Shown piece after piece: positions 25,132 through 37,100 of a stretch of DNA of 64,000 bases (position 1 is the stretch's first letter; every line of letters begins with the position of its first letter). The stretch covers positions 186,001 to 250,000 of the forward strand of contig BRLC01000004.1 of the NCBI GenBank assembly GCA_024343425.1. The letters run 5' to 3'. The notes beneath the pieces were generated by a model. It saw only the letters and a program-made list of their open reading frames with translations, was not told the DNA's origin and did no database searches. A program made the position numbers and the translations under genes. Source of the stretch: Rhizobiaceae bacterium MnEN-MB40S. Its GTDB lineage: Bacteria > Pseudomonadota > Alphaproteobacteria > Rhizobiales > Rhizobiaceae.

Positions 25132-25611
25132 ATGAAAAGCACCCTCAACAGCGAAGTTGAAATGCTTCGAACCATCCCGCTGTTTGCCGGGGTTGATCCA
25201 GCCAAACTCAAACTGCTCGCTTTTTCGTCCGAGCGTGTGACTTTCAGCGACGGACAAATCATTTTCAAGCAAGGCAAGGAAGGCGACAACGCCTACGTGG
25301 TTCTCGACGGAAACGCCGATGTGATTTTTGAAAAGGACGGAGAGGAAATTCCGGTCGCCGAAGTGGGAAAGAACGCTCTTATCGGTGAATTGGCCATCCT
25401 GTGCAATGCGCCCCGCTCCGCCACCGTCAGGGCGAAGGGAAGGCTGGAGGCGCTCAATATCAAGAAAGAGTACTTCCTCGGCCTGATCACGGAATTTCCG
25501 AATATCGGCATCCATGTCATGCAGCTGCTCGCGAAGGACATCACCAACGCCACGCGCGAATTGGCGAACGCCCGCATGGAACTTGCAAAGCATACCTCAG
25601 AACAGCACTGA
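25132..25611 (+). CDS. Stand-alone cyclic-nucleotide-binding domain protein
   Basis: A 159-residue protein consisting of one CAP_ED/cNMP-binding domain (residues 10-125) and a C-terminal helix (126-159) with heptad-like spacing. The phosphate-binding cassette is intact: Gly85-Glu86-Leu87-Ala88 and Arg95-Ser96-Ala97-Thr98, as in cAMP-binding proteins, where Glu and Arg contact the ribose and phosphate. It has no DNA-binding or kinase domain, so it must signal through a partner. It lies 62 bp after the pseudo-ABC gene on the same strand; an adenylate cyclase ends the cluster. Partnering with the dead ABC protein is an inference from order. Confidence 0.9.
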   Translation: MKSTLNSEVEMLRTIPLFAGVDPAKLKLLAFSSERVTFSDGQIIFKQGKEGDNAYVVLDGNADVIFEKDGEEIPVAEVGKNALIGELAILCNAPRSATVRAKGRLEALNIKKEYFLGLITEFPNIGIHVMQLLAKDITNATRELANARMELAKHTSEQH

Positions 25612-25851
25612 CTATACCGGGAACGTTCGTCCGGCGGCGCCTGAGGCCAGGCTGTCGTAACCTCTTTCGGCTCAGAGGGCTCACCCCCAGGTTGGCGAAT
25701 CCGCATAATCAGACAAAGTACAGACTGCGGCGGCGTTTATTGTTTCACATAAATTTTCTGTTACCGGATGCGTAAATAGCAAGTAACACCGGATTGCAGC
25801 ACATGCGGCGTCCAAGTTTCCAGTTGTAATCACATATGCTTCGTCTGTACT
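25612..25851 (+). promoter_or_regulatory. Intergenic region with candidate promoter/operator
   Basis: A 240-bp gap, the largest inside the cluster, with an AT-rich part at 25730-25790. It includes an inverted repeat TGTTAC (25759-25764) / GTAACA (25783-25788), each followed by CCGG. A second promoter for the three envelope-protein genes could lie here. No terminator was evident after the cNMP gene. Confidence 0.35.
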
Positions 25852-28281
25852 GTGTTGCGGGGCGCAGGAAATTGGGGAACTTGGGTCGCCTTGAAGCTTG
25901 AGCGTTTGGCACGACCGGCTGCCTTGGCATTGCTAACCACAATCGCCATCCTTCTTCCCGCTATGGAGCGAGAGGAAACCAATGCGTTTGCCCAGACTTC
26001 CGAGGCGTTGACAGGGGCGCTCGCCCTGGAAGACGAGTTCGTCACGATCGCCATGCTTCCTGGCGCCAATCTTCGCGACATTGCGGCGGAATATCTCGAC
26101 GATCCGGATCTGTGGCCCATTATTCTGAGCCTGAATAACATAGGCGACGTTACGGAGATCGCCGAAGGCCAGGAACTGCAACTCCCGACAAGCCAATTGC
26201 AAACGGCGGTCACGGCGCTCGCCGCATCCCTTGAGAGCATTCAACTCGCGAATGAGGCCGGCGCCCAGTTGTTTGCGCCCATCCTGATCCGAAACGCAAT
26301 CACCTTGCGCGACGAGGCGATCAGGGAAAAGCAGAACGGCGTTTACAAAGAGAGCATTCTGCTGTCGTCCCGTTCGATCGACCGGGCGGAATCCGCACGC
26401 AAGAAAAGTCAGGAAAATCGTGACGTTGAGGCTGAAGCCCGTCTCAGCGATCGGCAGGGTTGGGTCGAAGGCCAGAAAATACAGGAAAACAGCTGGACGC
26501 AACGCGAACTCAACGCCGTTCTCAATGAGCAGGAAAAGCTGAGGACCCTGTCGAGTTCGACCGCTCAGGTCGTGTTCCGCGACGCCAGCCGGCTGCGTCT
26601 CAACGCCAATTCTCAAGCTGTCATCGAGCGTATGCGCGCAGATCCGCTGCAACGCAGCGAAGACGCCCAGATCAGTCTCGTGCAGGGCGATTTCTACGCT
26701 TTGCTTGCATCGGAGACCAATCGAAACCGCCTGGAAGTCAACTTGCCGAACGCCGACGCCACGATCGACTCGGGTAGTTTCTGGGTCAGCCAGGACCAGT
26801 CAGGCGCAAAGTTTTCGAACTTCGACGTCAAACCTGTTTCCGTCACCGCAGCCGGGGAAACGACGGTGCTCGGCCGCAATGAGGGCGCGGTGATTCGCAA
26901 CGGCAGAGCGCCTGAGGAAAAGGTCAATATCCAGGGTCGCGTCCATCTGGTTTCGCCGGATGAAGGCGCGGTGATCTACGGCAACAACGCCGAACTCGTG
27001 TGGGACTCGATTGGAGGCGGAGAACAATATTGGGTGGAAATCGCCTACGACCCGCGTTTCGACCGTATGGCGAAGAGCCTTTTTGGAATTGACGGCGCGC
27101 AGGTCGGAAACCTTGAACTGGATCCCGGCAGCTATTTCTGGCGCGTCGCGGCGATCGACGCCTTCGGCCTGCCGGGGCAAATGAGCACGGTGCGCAAATT
27201 CGAGGTCCGGTTCGACGATACGCCGCCATTCCTCAAGATCCTCGCCCCCGGACCGGATGCAATCCTTCGCAAGGCGTCCGTCACGCTGGAGGGAGAAACC
27301 GAACCGGAAGTGGAAATCATCATCGAGGGCGACCGCTTCGAAATCGGGTCCGATGGCCGCTTCGGGTATGAAATGGAAGCTGTTGAAGGTGAAAACAGCG
27401 TTACGGTGACAGCCATCGACAGGGCCGGCAACGAAACGCAGCGCATTGCAAAATTCACCTATCTCAGGGACGAGAATACGAACATCGCCTTTGACAGCGC
27501 CCTGATCCGCGACGAGCGCGGCCGCTTCCTGACGGCTGGCGAGACCCTGACGTTATCCGGCAAGGTAAAGGCGGACGCAAAAATATCCGTCCTTGACGCT
27601 GACGGGACCATCCGCTCCGAAACCTATGCGGAGCCGGACGGCGCCTTCCTCGTCAACATTCCCCTTTCCAGCGACGAGGAAAACCTAGCAATCCGGGTGA
27701 CGAGCCCCTCGGGTCACGCCTATGAAGAACCCCTCGAAGCCATTGTTCTCGACACAGCGCCCGCGATACGCTTTTCAAGCCCGCCGCCGCTCGTAACGTC
27801 CGAGCCGTTGCTGCAATTGGCGGTCGAGACGGATCAACCGTCAAGCGTCATTGTGAATGGACGCGAGGCGAGAGCGGAGAATGGCGCCGCCCATGTCGAG
27901 ATCGAATTGCAGCAGGGACCGAACCTGATTGAAACCGTCGCCACGAATGCGGTCGGCCTTGTCACGATCGACAAGCGGACGGTGATTTTCGACACCGAAG
28001 CGCCCACCATCACGCTTCAGAACATCAAGGTTACGCCGAAAGGCGACACAACCCTTGTTTCGCTGAATATCGGAGCTTCCGATGCATCCGGCCTGGCGAA
28101 GACGTCGCGTTTCAACATCCGCTCGGGCGAGCAGCAACACAGCGGCGTATTGCGCTTCAACAAGATCCGGAAGGCCTATCAGGGAAGCATGGAAATTCCG
28201 ATCGGGGAGGATGAAATGATTTTCGAAATCGAAATCGCCGATGTCGCCGGCAACGTCAACAATCTGAGGCTTGTGCAGTAA
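25852..28281 (+). CDS. LysM-FecR-Ig-like repeat envelope protein
   Basis: An 809-residue exported protein. Residues 20-48 form a signal or anchor segment; 62-112 resemble a LysM domain (DIAAEYLDDPDLWPIILSLN, EGQELQLP), suggesting peptidoglycan contact; 120-235 are helical and charged; 238-352 match a FecR-like domain (LVQGDFYALL, TIDSGSFWV); about 370-455 look fibronectin-like (GSYFWRVAAIDAFG); the rest is three or four bacterial Ig-like or glucodextranase-B-like modules (VTAIDRAGNETQRIAKF). GTG 25852 is assumed; a TTG near 25891 is a possible later start. The stop and the next ATG overlap (TAATG). It probably tethers the PKD proteins to the wall or inner membrane. Confidence 0.75.
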   Translation: MLRGAGNWGTWVALKLERLARPAALALLTTIAILLPAMEREETNAFAQTSEALTGALALEDEFVTIAMLPGANLRDIAAEYLDDPDLWPIILSLNNIGDVTEIAEGQELQLPTSQLQTAVTALAASLESIQLANEAGAQLFAPILIRNAITLRDEAIREKQNGVYKESILLSSRSIDRAESARKKSQENRDVEAEARLSDRQGWVEGQKIQENSWTQRELNAVLNEQEKLRTLSSSTAQVVFRDASRLRLNANSQAVIERMRADPLQRSEDAQISLVQGDFYALLASETNRNRLEVNLPNADATIDSGSFWVSQDQSGAKFSNFDVKPVSVTAAGETTVLGRNEGAVIRNGRAPEEKVNIQGRVHLVSPDEGAVIYGNNAELVWDSIGGGEQYWVEIAYDPRFDRMAKSLFGIDGAQVGNLELDPGSYFWRVAAIDAFGLPGQMSTVRKFEVRFDDTPPFLKILAPGPDAILRKASVTLEGETEPEVEIIIEGDRFEIGSDGRFGYEMEAVEGENSVTVTAIDRAGNETQRIAKFTYLRDENTNIAFDSALIRDERGRFLTAGETLTLSGKVKADAKISVLDADGTIRSETYAEPDGAFLVNIPLSSDEENLAIRVTSPSGHAYEEPLEAIVLDTAPAIRFSSPPPLVTSEPLLQLAVETDQPSSVIVNGREARAENGAAHVEIELQQGPNLIETVATNAVGLVTIDKRTVIFDTEAPTITLQNIKVTPKGDTTLVSLNIGASDASGLAKTSRFNIRSGEQQHSGVLRFNKIRKAYQGSMEIPIGEDEMIFEIEIADVAGNVNNLRLVQ

Positions 28282-31142
28282 TGCCGCTGCGCCGTCGCAC
28301 GAAACCGGCCTTGGCGTCGGCCCTCGCCGCAGTATTTGTCGCGGGCGCTCTGCTTCCCGTCCGCGCCGAAGACCCTGAATCGCCTGCACACACGCCGCTT
28401 CTGGTAACGTTTGGACCGCGCGCTGCGCAGTCGGAAGGCGACCACGACTATCGGCAACTCGTTCGTATTTCCGCGCCGTCTGACGCCGGCCAGCTTTATA
28501 TCCGCGTCTACGATCCCGACGTCGGCGGCGCCCATGACGAACCCTTGGCGGGCTTTGACACGCAAACCCGCTTCAGCCTCTACGGAAACGGGTCCGAAGC
28601 CACGATCTTCCGCGATCCGCAAGGCGTTATTCAGGAAACCGTCATGGGCGAGCCGATCGGCTCCGTCGAATTCCGGTCGGACGGCGAGGCCGACGGACGC
28701 TGGGTCACGTTGTTTACGGTCGATGCATCCGATGGCGTTGAGCGCGGCGAAATGCGCGAGTTCGTTCTTGCCGTTGAAGGGGTGTCCGGCAATGACGGCA
28801 ACGTCTTCGACGTTTTCGTCAGCCGGCAGGAAAATGAAAATGTCGCTCCCGACGGAACCAGCGTTTTTTCCTACGTACCGACGTTCCAGTCACCGGAAGA
28901 GGGCGTTTCCGTCGAACTGCGCTTTCGAATTCCGCAGGACGCGGACGCGCTGGATGTCGAGAATTTCGATGCGGCGCGTGGTGAAATCGCCTATGGGGGC
29001 CGCTTCCGTTCGCTCCCGCTTGGAGCATCCAACAAAAGCGAGTGGATACGCGACAGGATTGCACTGGAAGCCGACGAGCCGGGCCGCCTCGGATCGGTGA
29101 CCTTCGCCGGAGGCAACGAGTCGCCGAACGATCTGACCGTTTTCGCAGGCGCGCCGATGGACGGCGCAAATTCCGTCGCAACACCCGTGCCGGTGGAACT
29201 TCCGTTGCGGGTGTTTGCATTCAATCGACGGCCATTGACGAGCTTCAACAAACGCCAGACGGCCTGTCTGGAAATGCGCTTCGGCGCGTCCGCCTCCATC
29301 GATCCCGACACGGATCCGCTCACCCACTACTGGCGGTTCGACGGCGAAGGCCCCTGGATACCCGGCGCGGTGCTGAGCCATGTGTTTGACGAACCGGGAG
29401 ACCATACAGGTCGCCTGGAAGTGTTCGACGACACGGGCATGGTGGCTAGCGGGGACGCCTTCGACTTCTCCTTCTACGTAAAGCCCCGTCCCGTGGCCGC
29501 CTTCGAAAATCCGTCTCTTGCAGCGCAAGACGCCGAGGTGCAGTTTGACGCAACGGCCTCATCGACAGTCGATCGGCCGGCCGGCAACCACATCGTTGAA
29601 TACCATTGGGACTTCGGAGACGGCGACAGGCTTGTCCAGCGCGAGGGCGATCCGGATTTCGGCAAGCCTGTCCACGCCTACAGAAAATTCGGCGACTATA
29701 CGATCGGCCTGACTGTCGTCGATTCCGCTGACAATCCCTGCAACACAGGCAGCATAACGGGAACCATAGAGATCAACGCGCCGCCGGTCGCGGACGCCGG
29801 TGGGGATCGCGAATTGCTGACTGGCGAGATCGCGAAATTCGACGCCTCCGCATCCCATGATCCCGACGGCTCCGTGACCTATCATCATTGGAATTTCGGC
29901 GACGGGACCGAATCCATTCGCCAGGTGACCGAGCACGCCTGGCACCGGCCCGGCGCCTATGAAGTCACGCTGTCCGTTCTCGACGATTCGGCCTTTGACA
30001 CAGCACGGGATTCCGAAACAATCACCGTCACCGTGCGCGACGCCGTCAATAGGGAGCCTCAGGCCATCGCCGGACCGGATCGCGCCGCCGCCGTCGGCAA
30101 GCCGTTCGCGCTTGACGCAAGCGGGTCATCGGACAGCGACGGTTCGGTTCTCGTTTACGACTGGGATTTCGGCGACGCCACCGGCGCGAACACGCCCAAA
30201 ATCAGTCACACCTACTGGGAGCCCGGCGCCTATCCGGTGACTTTGAAAATCAGGGACAATGACAAGGGCGAAGCCATCGACACGCTTGTCGTCACTGTCG
30301 CGCCTCCGGACAACAGGGCGCCGCTCATCGATTTTCCGTCGCGGTTCCGCACGATGGCCCACGAGCCGCTGCGTTTCGACGCATCTGAAGCAGACGATCG
30401 CGACGGCTCGATCATCGCCTTTGAATGGGATTTCGGAGACGGGACAATTGGTCTGGGTCCAGTCATCGAACACCGCTACGACGCGCCGGGCGTGTACGAT
30501 GCAAAGCTGACGCTCACCGACAATGGCGTCCTGAACAGGCAATCGAGCACGATCGGCTTTCAGGTCGACGTCGCCCACAGACCCAATGAGAGACCGACAG
30601 CGGACGCTGGTGAGGACGTAACAGCGGTCGCCGGTTCTTCCATTGCGTTGAGCGCCGCCGGCTCGACCGATCCGGATGGTTCGATCATCGCCTATGAATG
30701 GGATTTCGGAGACGGCAATCGATCCACGGGCGTCGACACGCGACATATCTACCAGTTTCCGGGGACCTATCGGGTCAGACTGAAAATCACCGATGACGGC
30801 CGTAGCGGCGATCGTCTCGAACACGAAGACAGTCTAACGATAACCGTGCTGCCGGCGGAAAACATGGAACCCGTGGCGATCGCTGGCGGGGACCTTCTGG
30901 TCGGCGTGCAGGAGATTGTCCGGTTCGACGGTTCACCGTCCTACGATCCGGACGGGAATATCATGCGATACCAGTGGGACTTTGGAGACGGCGGCAAATC
31001 GCCTGACCGGCGCCCCTACCACGCATTTCATGATCCGGGAGACTATGGAGTGCGGCTGGTCGTGACCGACGACGGCGAGGAACCGAAGACGAGCGAGGCG
31101 GCGTTCACCGTCACGGTCAGGGAGGCAGGCGCAGAAAAATGA
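28281..31142 (+). CDS. Secreted PKD-repeat protein, shorter paralog
   Basis: A 953-residue exported protein: signal peptide to about residue 30 (cleavage near PVRA-ED), an unrecognised beta-rich domain to about residue 320 opening with LVTFGPRAAQSEGDHDYRQL, then about seven PKD modules, the first degenerate (HYWRFDGEG) and six with W(D/N)FGD cores. PKD modules act as rigid spacers or adhesion modules on surfaces. The N-terminal domain is shared with the downstream 2112-residue protein. Both junctions overlap (TAATG upstream, ATGA downstream). There is no membrane anchor or sorting signal at the C-terminus, so how it is held at the surface is unclear. Confidence 0.82.
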   Translation: MPLRRRTKPALASALAAVFVAGALLPVRAEDPESPAHTPLLVTFGPRAAQSEGDHDYRQLVRISAPSDAGQLYIRVYDPDVGGAHDEPLAGFDTQTRFSLYGNGSEATIFRDPQGVIQETVMGEPIGSVEFRSDGEADGRWVTLFTVDASDGVERGEMREFVLAVEGVSGNDGNVFDVFVSRQENENVAPDGTSVFSYVPTFQSPEEGVSVELRFRIPQDADALDVENFDAARGEIAYGGRFRSLPLGASNKSEWIRDRIALEADEPGRLGSVTFAGGNESPNDLTVFAGAPMDGANSVATPVPVELPLRVFAFNRRPLTSFNKRQTACLEMRFGASASIDPDTDPLTHYWRFDGEGPWIPGAVLSHVFDEPGDHTGRLEVFDDTGMVASGDAFDFSFYVKPRPVAAFENPSLAAQDAEVQFDATASSTVDRPAGNHIVEYHWDFGDGDRLVQREGDPDFGKPVHAYRKFGDYTIGLTVVDSADNPCNTGSITGTIEINAPPVADAGGDRELLTGEIAKFDASASHDPDGSVTYHHWNFGDGTESIRQVTEHAWHRPGAYEVTLSVLDDSAFDTARDSETITVTVRDAVNREPQAIAGPDRAAAVGKPFALDASGSSDSDGSVLVYDWDFGDATGANTPKISHTYWEPGAYPVTLKIRDNDKGEAIDTLVVTVAPPDNRAPLIDFPSRFRTMAHEPLRFDASEADDRDGSIIAFEWDFGDGTIGLGPVIEHRYDAPGVYDAKLTLTDNGVLNRQSSTIGFQVDVAHRPNERPTADAGEDVTAVAGSSIALSAAGSTDPDGSIIAYEWDFGDGNRSTGVDTRHIYQFPGTYRVRLKITDDGRSGDRLEHEDSLTITVLPAENMEPVAIAGGDLLVGVQEIVRFDGSPSYDPDGNIMRYQWDFGDGGKSPDRRPYHAFHDPGDYGVRLVVTDDGEEPKTSEAAFTVTVREAGAEK

Positions 31143-34100
31143 CATTTTCGTATATGCGCGCATCCCTCTTCAAACACGCCTTCGCCTCCGCGGCGTCCCT
31201 GCTTGCAACCCTGCCTGTCCAGATCACGCCTGGCGGTTCGCACGGTACGGCGCTCGCTCAGGACAATGAATACGCCGACACCCGGGCGCTCGTGACCTTC
31301 GGCCCGGCCGCCCGCCGGATCGAAGGCGATCACGACTTCCGGCAATTCATCCGCTTTTCGGCGCCGGAGGATGCAGGCGCGCTTTATTTGCGTGTCTTCG
31401 ACCCCGACAATGGCGGCAAGCATGACGAGACGATCGGTTTCAACAGGGGGCACACGCGCTTCAGCCTGTACGGCGCCGGTTCCGACATGCGCCTGTGGCG
31501 CGATGAAGACGGCGTCGTCCAGGAAAACGTCGAAGGCGAAGCCATTACCTCCGTCGAGTTCGGGACAGACCCGGACATTGACGACACCTGGCAGGGGCTC
31601 TTCGTGTTCGACTCCGAGGACGGCAAGCCGACAGGCGATGGCCGCCGGGAGTTCGTGCTGGCCGTCGAAGGCGTCGACGGCGACGGAGGCAACGTCTTCG
31701 ATGTCGCCGTCAGCACCTCGGAAACCGGCAACGTCCAGCCGGACGCTCTCGAGATCTACAGCTACATGCCAACCTTCCAGGTCTCTCGCAGGGGCACATT
31801 CGTCGAACTGCGCTTTCGGATACCGGACAGCGCCAAATCGCTTGTCGTGGAAAACTATGATTCCGCCGGCGGCCATGTCGCCTATGCGGGCCGCTTCCGC
31901 ACCGTTCCAATCGAAGCTTCGCGCAAGAGCGAATGGAGCAGAAGCCGCGTGGAGCTTGACGCCTCGGAGCCGGGCCGCATGGGCTCCGTCACCATGGCGG
32001 AAGGCGGCGAAACGCCCAACGACGTCACGGTGTTCATCGGAGCGCCGGTCAACGGCGACGACGCGGTGGAACAGCCGGTCGCCATCGAACTGCCGCTGCG
32101 TGTCTTTGCGTCCTATCCGCGACCCGAAGTCGCATACAATCTGCAGCCAGGCGTGTGCGGCGACATGACGTTCGACGCTTCCGCGTCGCTCGATCCGAGA
32201 GGCGGACCACTCGCCTGGGCCTGGCGACTGAACGACGGCGACGAGGTGCTTTCCGGAGCGGAAATACAGCAAAGCTTCGAAGAGCCGGGCGACTATCCTG
32301 CGCGTCTCGAGGTATTCAATGACAGCGGCATGATCGCCAGCGGGAGCGCAACCGACTTCTCTTTCTTCGTGAAGCCGCCGCCGGTCGCGCGCCTCGAAGC
32401 CCCGGCCCTCGTCGCCCAGGGCGCGGACGTCCTTTTCGACGGAACCGGTTCGACAACGCAACCCCGCCCCAACGGCAACCATATAAGCCGATATCACTGG
32501 CGCATGGGCGATGGCGGGGAGATTGTTCAGAACGAAGGCGATCCGGATTTCGGCAAACCCGTCTATGTATATGAAAATCACGGCGTCTTCACGGTTGAAC
32601 TGACCGTCACGGATTCCGCCGGCAACCCCTGCGACAGCGCCTCTGTGACGCGCCAGGTCACAGTCAATGCAAAACCGCTCGCCGAAACGGGCGGCGATCG
32701 CCGGATAGCCTTCGGCGATGCGATCGCCTTTGACGCAGGGGATCCGACGGGCCCCGACGGCGATACGCATCAATTCGCATGGGATTTCGGCGACGGCGCA
32801 ACGGCGACAGGCGCGAAGGTCGAACACACCTACCAAAAGCCGGGAACATACGCCGTCTCATTGCGCGTCGATGACGGGAAAGGCGCGGAAAACAGCATTT
32901 CAACCGATACGGCCAGCGTTTTCGTCAATGCGTCACCGGACGGCGCAGCCGCTGTCATTCCCGACATCATGCAGCCGAACACGCCGGAGATTTTCGACGC
33001 TTCCGGCGCTTTCGACAGCGACGGCGAAATCACCGCCATCGAATGGTCGTTCAGCGACGGCGTGACGACCGACAAGACCGCATTCAAACACATGTTCCGC
33101 GATCCCGGCGACTATACGGTCACGCTCAAGCTGACGGACGATTCCAACCTCGGCAACGCGGTGACGGAAATCACAAAGACGATCTCCGTGCCGGATCCCG
33201 GCAACATAGCGCCGGTTGCGGATCCCGGCGGCGACCGGCAGGCGCTGGTCGGCGAGATCGTCACCTTCGACGGCTCGGCGTCCAGCGACGCCGATGGCTC
33301 CATCCTCGACTACAGATGGGATTTCGGCGACGGACAGGTCCGCGACCGTCTCACGGTCGATCACGCCTATCACAATCCGGGCGCCTATACGGTGACGCTC
33401 GAGGTTACCGACGATTCCGGTCGCGAGAACGCCACATCCGCCGCCTCTTTCACCATCGTCGTCGCCAATCGCGACAACCAGTCGCCCATCGTGACAGCCG
33501 GCGGCGACCGCGCGGCTTTCGTGAACGAGATCATCGAATTCGACGCATCCGCCTCGATCGACGTCGACGGCAATCTGATGTCCGTGGACTGGGATTTCGG
33601 CGATGGCGGCGTGGCCTCCGGCAAGACTGCCTTTCACAGCTACGCCGAACCGGGCGACTATCTCGTCAGCGTGATCGTCAGCGACGATTCCGGACTTCGC
33701 GGCGCCGTCACCGCCAGGCAGTTCACGGTCGCAGTCACCCATGCGCCCAACGAGGCGCCTCGATCCGATATTCCGCAAACGCTGCGTCTGAAGACCAAGG
33801 TCCCGCACCAGTTCGACGCGAGCGCAGCGCAGGATCCGGACGGCAACATCATCAGTTTCGCCTGGGACTTCGGCGATGGCGGCGCATCGCACAGGCCGGT
33901 CGTCGACCACGTCTACGATCGGCCGGGCGTCTATGAAGGCTCGCTCACGCTGACAGACGATTCCGGGCTGCCGAGCGGCGTCACGGTGCGCGATTTCAAG
34001 GTCTTTGTCGAGGAAAAACCCAACGAGGCGCCGATCGCCGAGGCGGGAGTGGACATCACCGCGATTGTCGGCGAGCGGATCGATTTCGATGGCGGCGGTT

Positions 34101-37100
34101 CGACCGACGCCGACAGCAGCATCGTCTCCTACCACTGGGATTTCGGGAACGGAAAGACGGCGATCGGCCAGAAACGGTCCATCGCCTATTTCGATCCCGG
34201 CGCCTACGAGGTCGTCCTGACCGTGACCGACAATTCCGGACAAGCCAATGCGTCCGGCAGCGACAGCCTCACGGTCACCGTCAACGACCGCCCCAACGCC
34301 ATGCCGGTCGCAAGGGTTCCGAAAGACCGGCCGGCGGCGATCGACGAAGCAATTGAATTCTCCGCGGCCGAGTCGGAAGACCCGGACGGAAACATCCTTT
34401 CCTACGAGTGGGATTTCGGCGACGGAAACACCGCCAGCGGCCGCGAGGTCAGTCATCTCTACGAGAAATCCGGAACCTATGTGGCGCGGCTGACAATCCG
34501 TGACGACTCCGGGCTGGAAAACCAGAACTCCATCAGCGAACGGACCATTGTCATCAACGAACCGCCGGTCGCCGAGGCCGGTCCGGACCAGCACGTCACC
34601 GCATCCGAAGTCATCTTCGACGCGTCGCAATCTTATGACCTGGACGGCGAGATCATTTCCTACGAATGGGATTTCGGCGACGGCCAGCGCGGAACCGGGC
34701 AAAGGGTCGCCCACACCTATCGCGCTCCCGGCGTCTATGACGTCGGCCTTTATATCGTCGACAGTTCCGGCACCATCCGCAACGACGCGTCGGATTCGAT
34801 GACGGTGATCGTCAACGCTCTCCCGGTCGCCGACGCCGGTTTCGACGTGGTGACGGCTCCCGGCGAAACGCTGACTTTCGACGGGCGTCGATCGAGCGAC
34901 CCGGACGGCGAAATCGCCCGCTATCTGTGGAATTTCCGCGACGGAAATGAAGCCGAAGGAGACGTCGTCAGCCACGCATTCTCGAAGCCGGGCTACTATT
35001 CGGTGGAACTGCGCATCTATGACGACACAGGCCACGAGGAAGCGACCGATTTTTCGCAGATCCTCATCACCGTGAACGACCAGCCGACGGCCGAAGCCGG
35101 TCCGGATCTTTCGGTCGCTCCGGGTGAGGCCTTCATCCTGTCGGGCGCAGGCTCCACCGACCGGGACGGCTCGATCACCAGCTGGCGCTGGGATATCCAG
35201 AACACCGAGGAGACGCTGGAAGGCGAAACGGTCGAACACAGTTTCGAGGAACCTGGGATTTACACGATCACGCTGACCGTGACGGACGACAGCATCGCAT
35301 CGAACCGCACGGCTCAGGACGAACTTACGGTCGAGGTAAACCACGAACCGGTTGCGGAAGCAGGCCATGACATCGTCAGCGACCAACTGCGCATCGTCTT
35401 CAACGCCGGGGCCTCGGCCGATCCGGACAATGACGGCCTGACCTATATGTGGGATTTCGGCGATGGTTCGAAAGCCGCCGGCGCCGAGGTCGAGCATGTT
35501 TATGAAACAGGCGGCGTCTATCCGGTACTGCTGACGACAGACGACGGGCGCGGCCTCGCCAACTCGACCGACACCGACGCCCTGACCGTTTCGATCAACC
35601 GGACGCCGGTCGCCGTTGCGGGAGAAGATAAGCAGGCATGCGTCGGCGACATATTCGTCTTCGACGCGAGTTCCTCGGTCGATCCGGACAACGGCCTTCT
35701 CCTGTATGAATGGGATTTCGGCGACGGAAATACGTCGACCATCATCAATCCGACCAAGGTTTATGAAGATCCGGGCGTCTTCAAGGTCCGCCTCTCCGTG
35801 CGCGATGAATCGGGTCTCGCCAACGCGACCCATTCCGATGAGGCGCTGATGACGGTCTTGCCGGCGCCGGAGGCCCATGCCGGCCCGGACATCGAGGTTT
35901 GCGCGGGAACTCCCATTCGTTTCGACGGTTCGGAATCGAGCGACGTGGACGGCGTCGTCAACCGCTTTTCGTGGGACTTCGGCGACGGCCAGACCGGCGG
36001 CGGCGACCGGCCCGAGCACATCTACTATGACGCCGGCGTCTACCGCGTTTCCCTGCAGATCGAAGGTGACAACCTGGGGCTCTGTTCGCCGATCTCCACC
36101 GACGACATCCAGGTGACGGTGCTGCAGGCGCCGGTCGCGCTCGTCAATGGCCCGACATCGGTCGCCGCCGGAGAAGAGGTGACGTTTGACGGGTTCGGCT
36201 CGAGCCTCGAAGGCGGCGTCATCGCCGCCTATGAATGGGATTTCGGCGACGGACGGGTCGCTTCAGGCGGCAAGGTCAGCCATGTCTTCGAACAGCCGGG
36301 CCTCTATCATGTCCGGCTGCAGGCCAGCGCGACGGAGGATCTTGGCGGCTGCGCCAGCACGGAAACGATCCATCTGGTGACGGTCAACGCAGCGCCCATG
36401 GCGCAGATCGACGCGGCGCCGGTTGTCGAGGTCAACAAGCCACTCGTGCTCAGCGGCGCCGGGTCGTCCGATCCCGACGGAGGCGTCTCGGAATATGCCT
36501 GGGATCTCGGCGACGGCGCCGCTGCCACGGGCGTTGAAATACGCCACATCTGGCGAGAGCCCGGTCTTTACGCCGTCACCCTCAAGGTGGACGACGGAAC
36601 TGGCCTTGCCAACGCCGCCGACGAAGCGCTCTTCGAGGTGACGGTCCTGCCGGCGCCGGCAAGCGAGATCGACGGCCCGGCGATCGCCTGCGTCGGCGAG
36701 CCCGCGCCTTTCGCGCTTACCAATTTGCCGGAAGGAGCCGACAGCAGCCGCGCGGCCTGGACCTTCGGCGACGGAAACGGCGCTGAAGGCGAAACCGCCG
36801 CCCACGCCTATGCAAAATCCGGCGTCTATTCGGTCAACGCAATCCTGCCGGTCGAGCGCGCGGGTGAAGTGCTGCAGACACCCGTTTCGCGCAGCATCAC
36901 CATCAATCGGCCGCCGGTCGCAATCATCGACGTCGTTCGCAAGACCTGCGCTGGCGAAGACGTTGTATTTGAGGCATCCCGGTCCTTCGATCCCGATGGC
37001 GAAGCAATCGCCTATCACTGGGACTTCGGAGACGGAACTGTCGCCGAAGGGCCAACCGCGGAACACAGCTATGGCGAACCCGGTTCCTATCGCGCCGTCC

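Noticed and set aside
32933-36019. Reverse-strand open frame of more than 1000 codons over the giant PKD gene
   Set aside because: It mirrors the regular, GC-rich PKD repeats; its translation is Arg/Asp/Val-rich and follows the repeat period, has no ribosome site and no recognisable domain. The plus-strand frame has clear WDFGDG modules.
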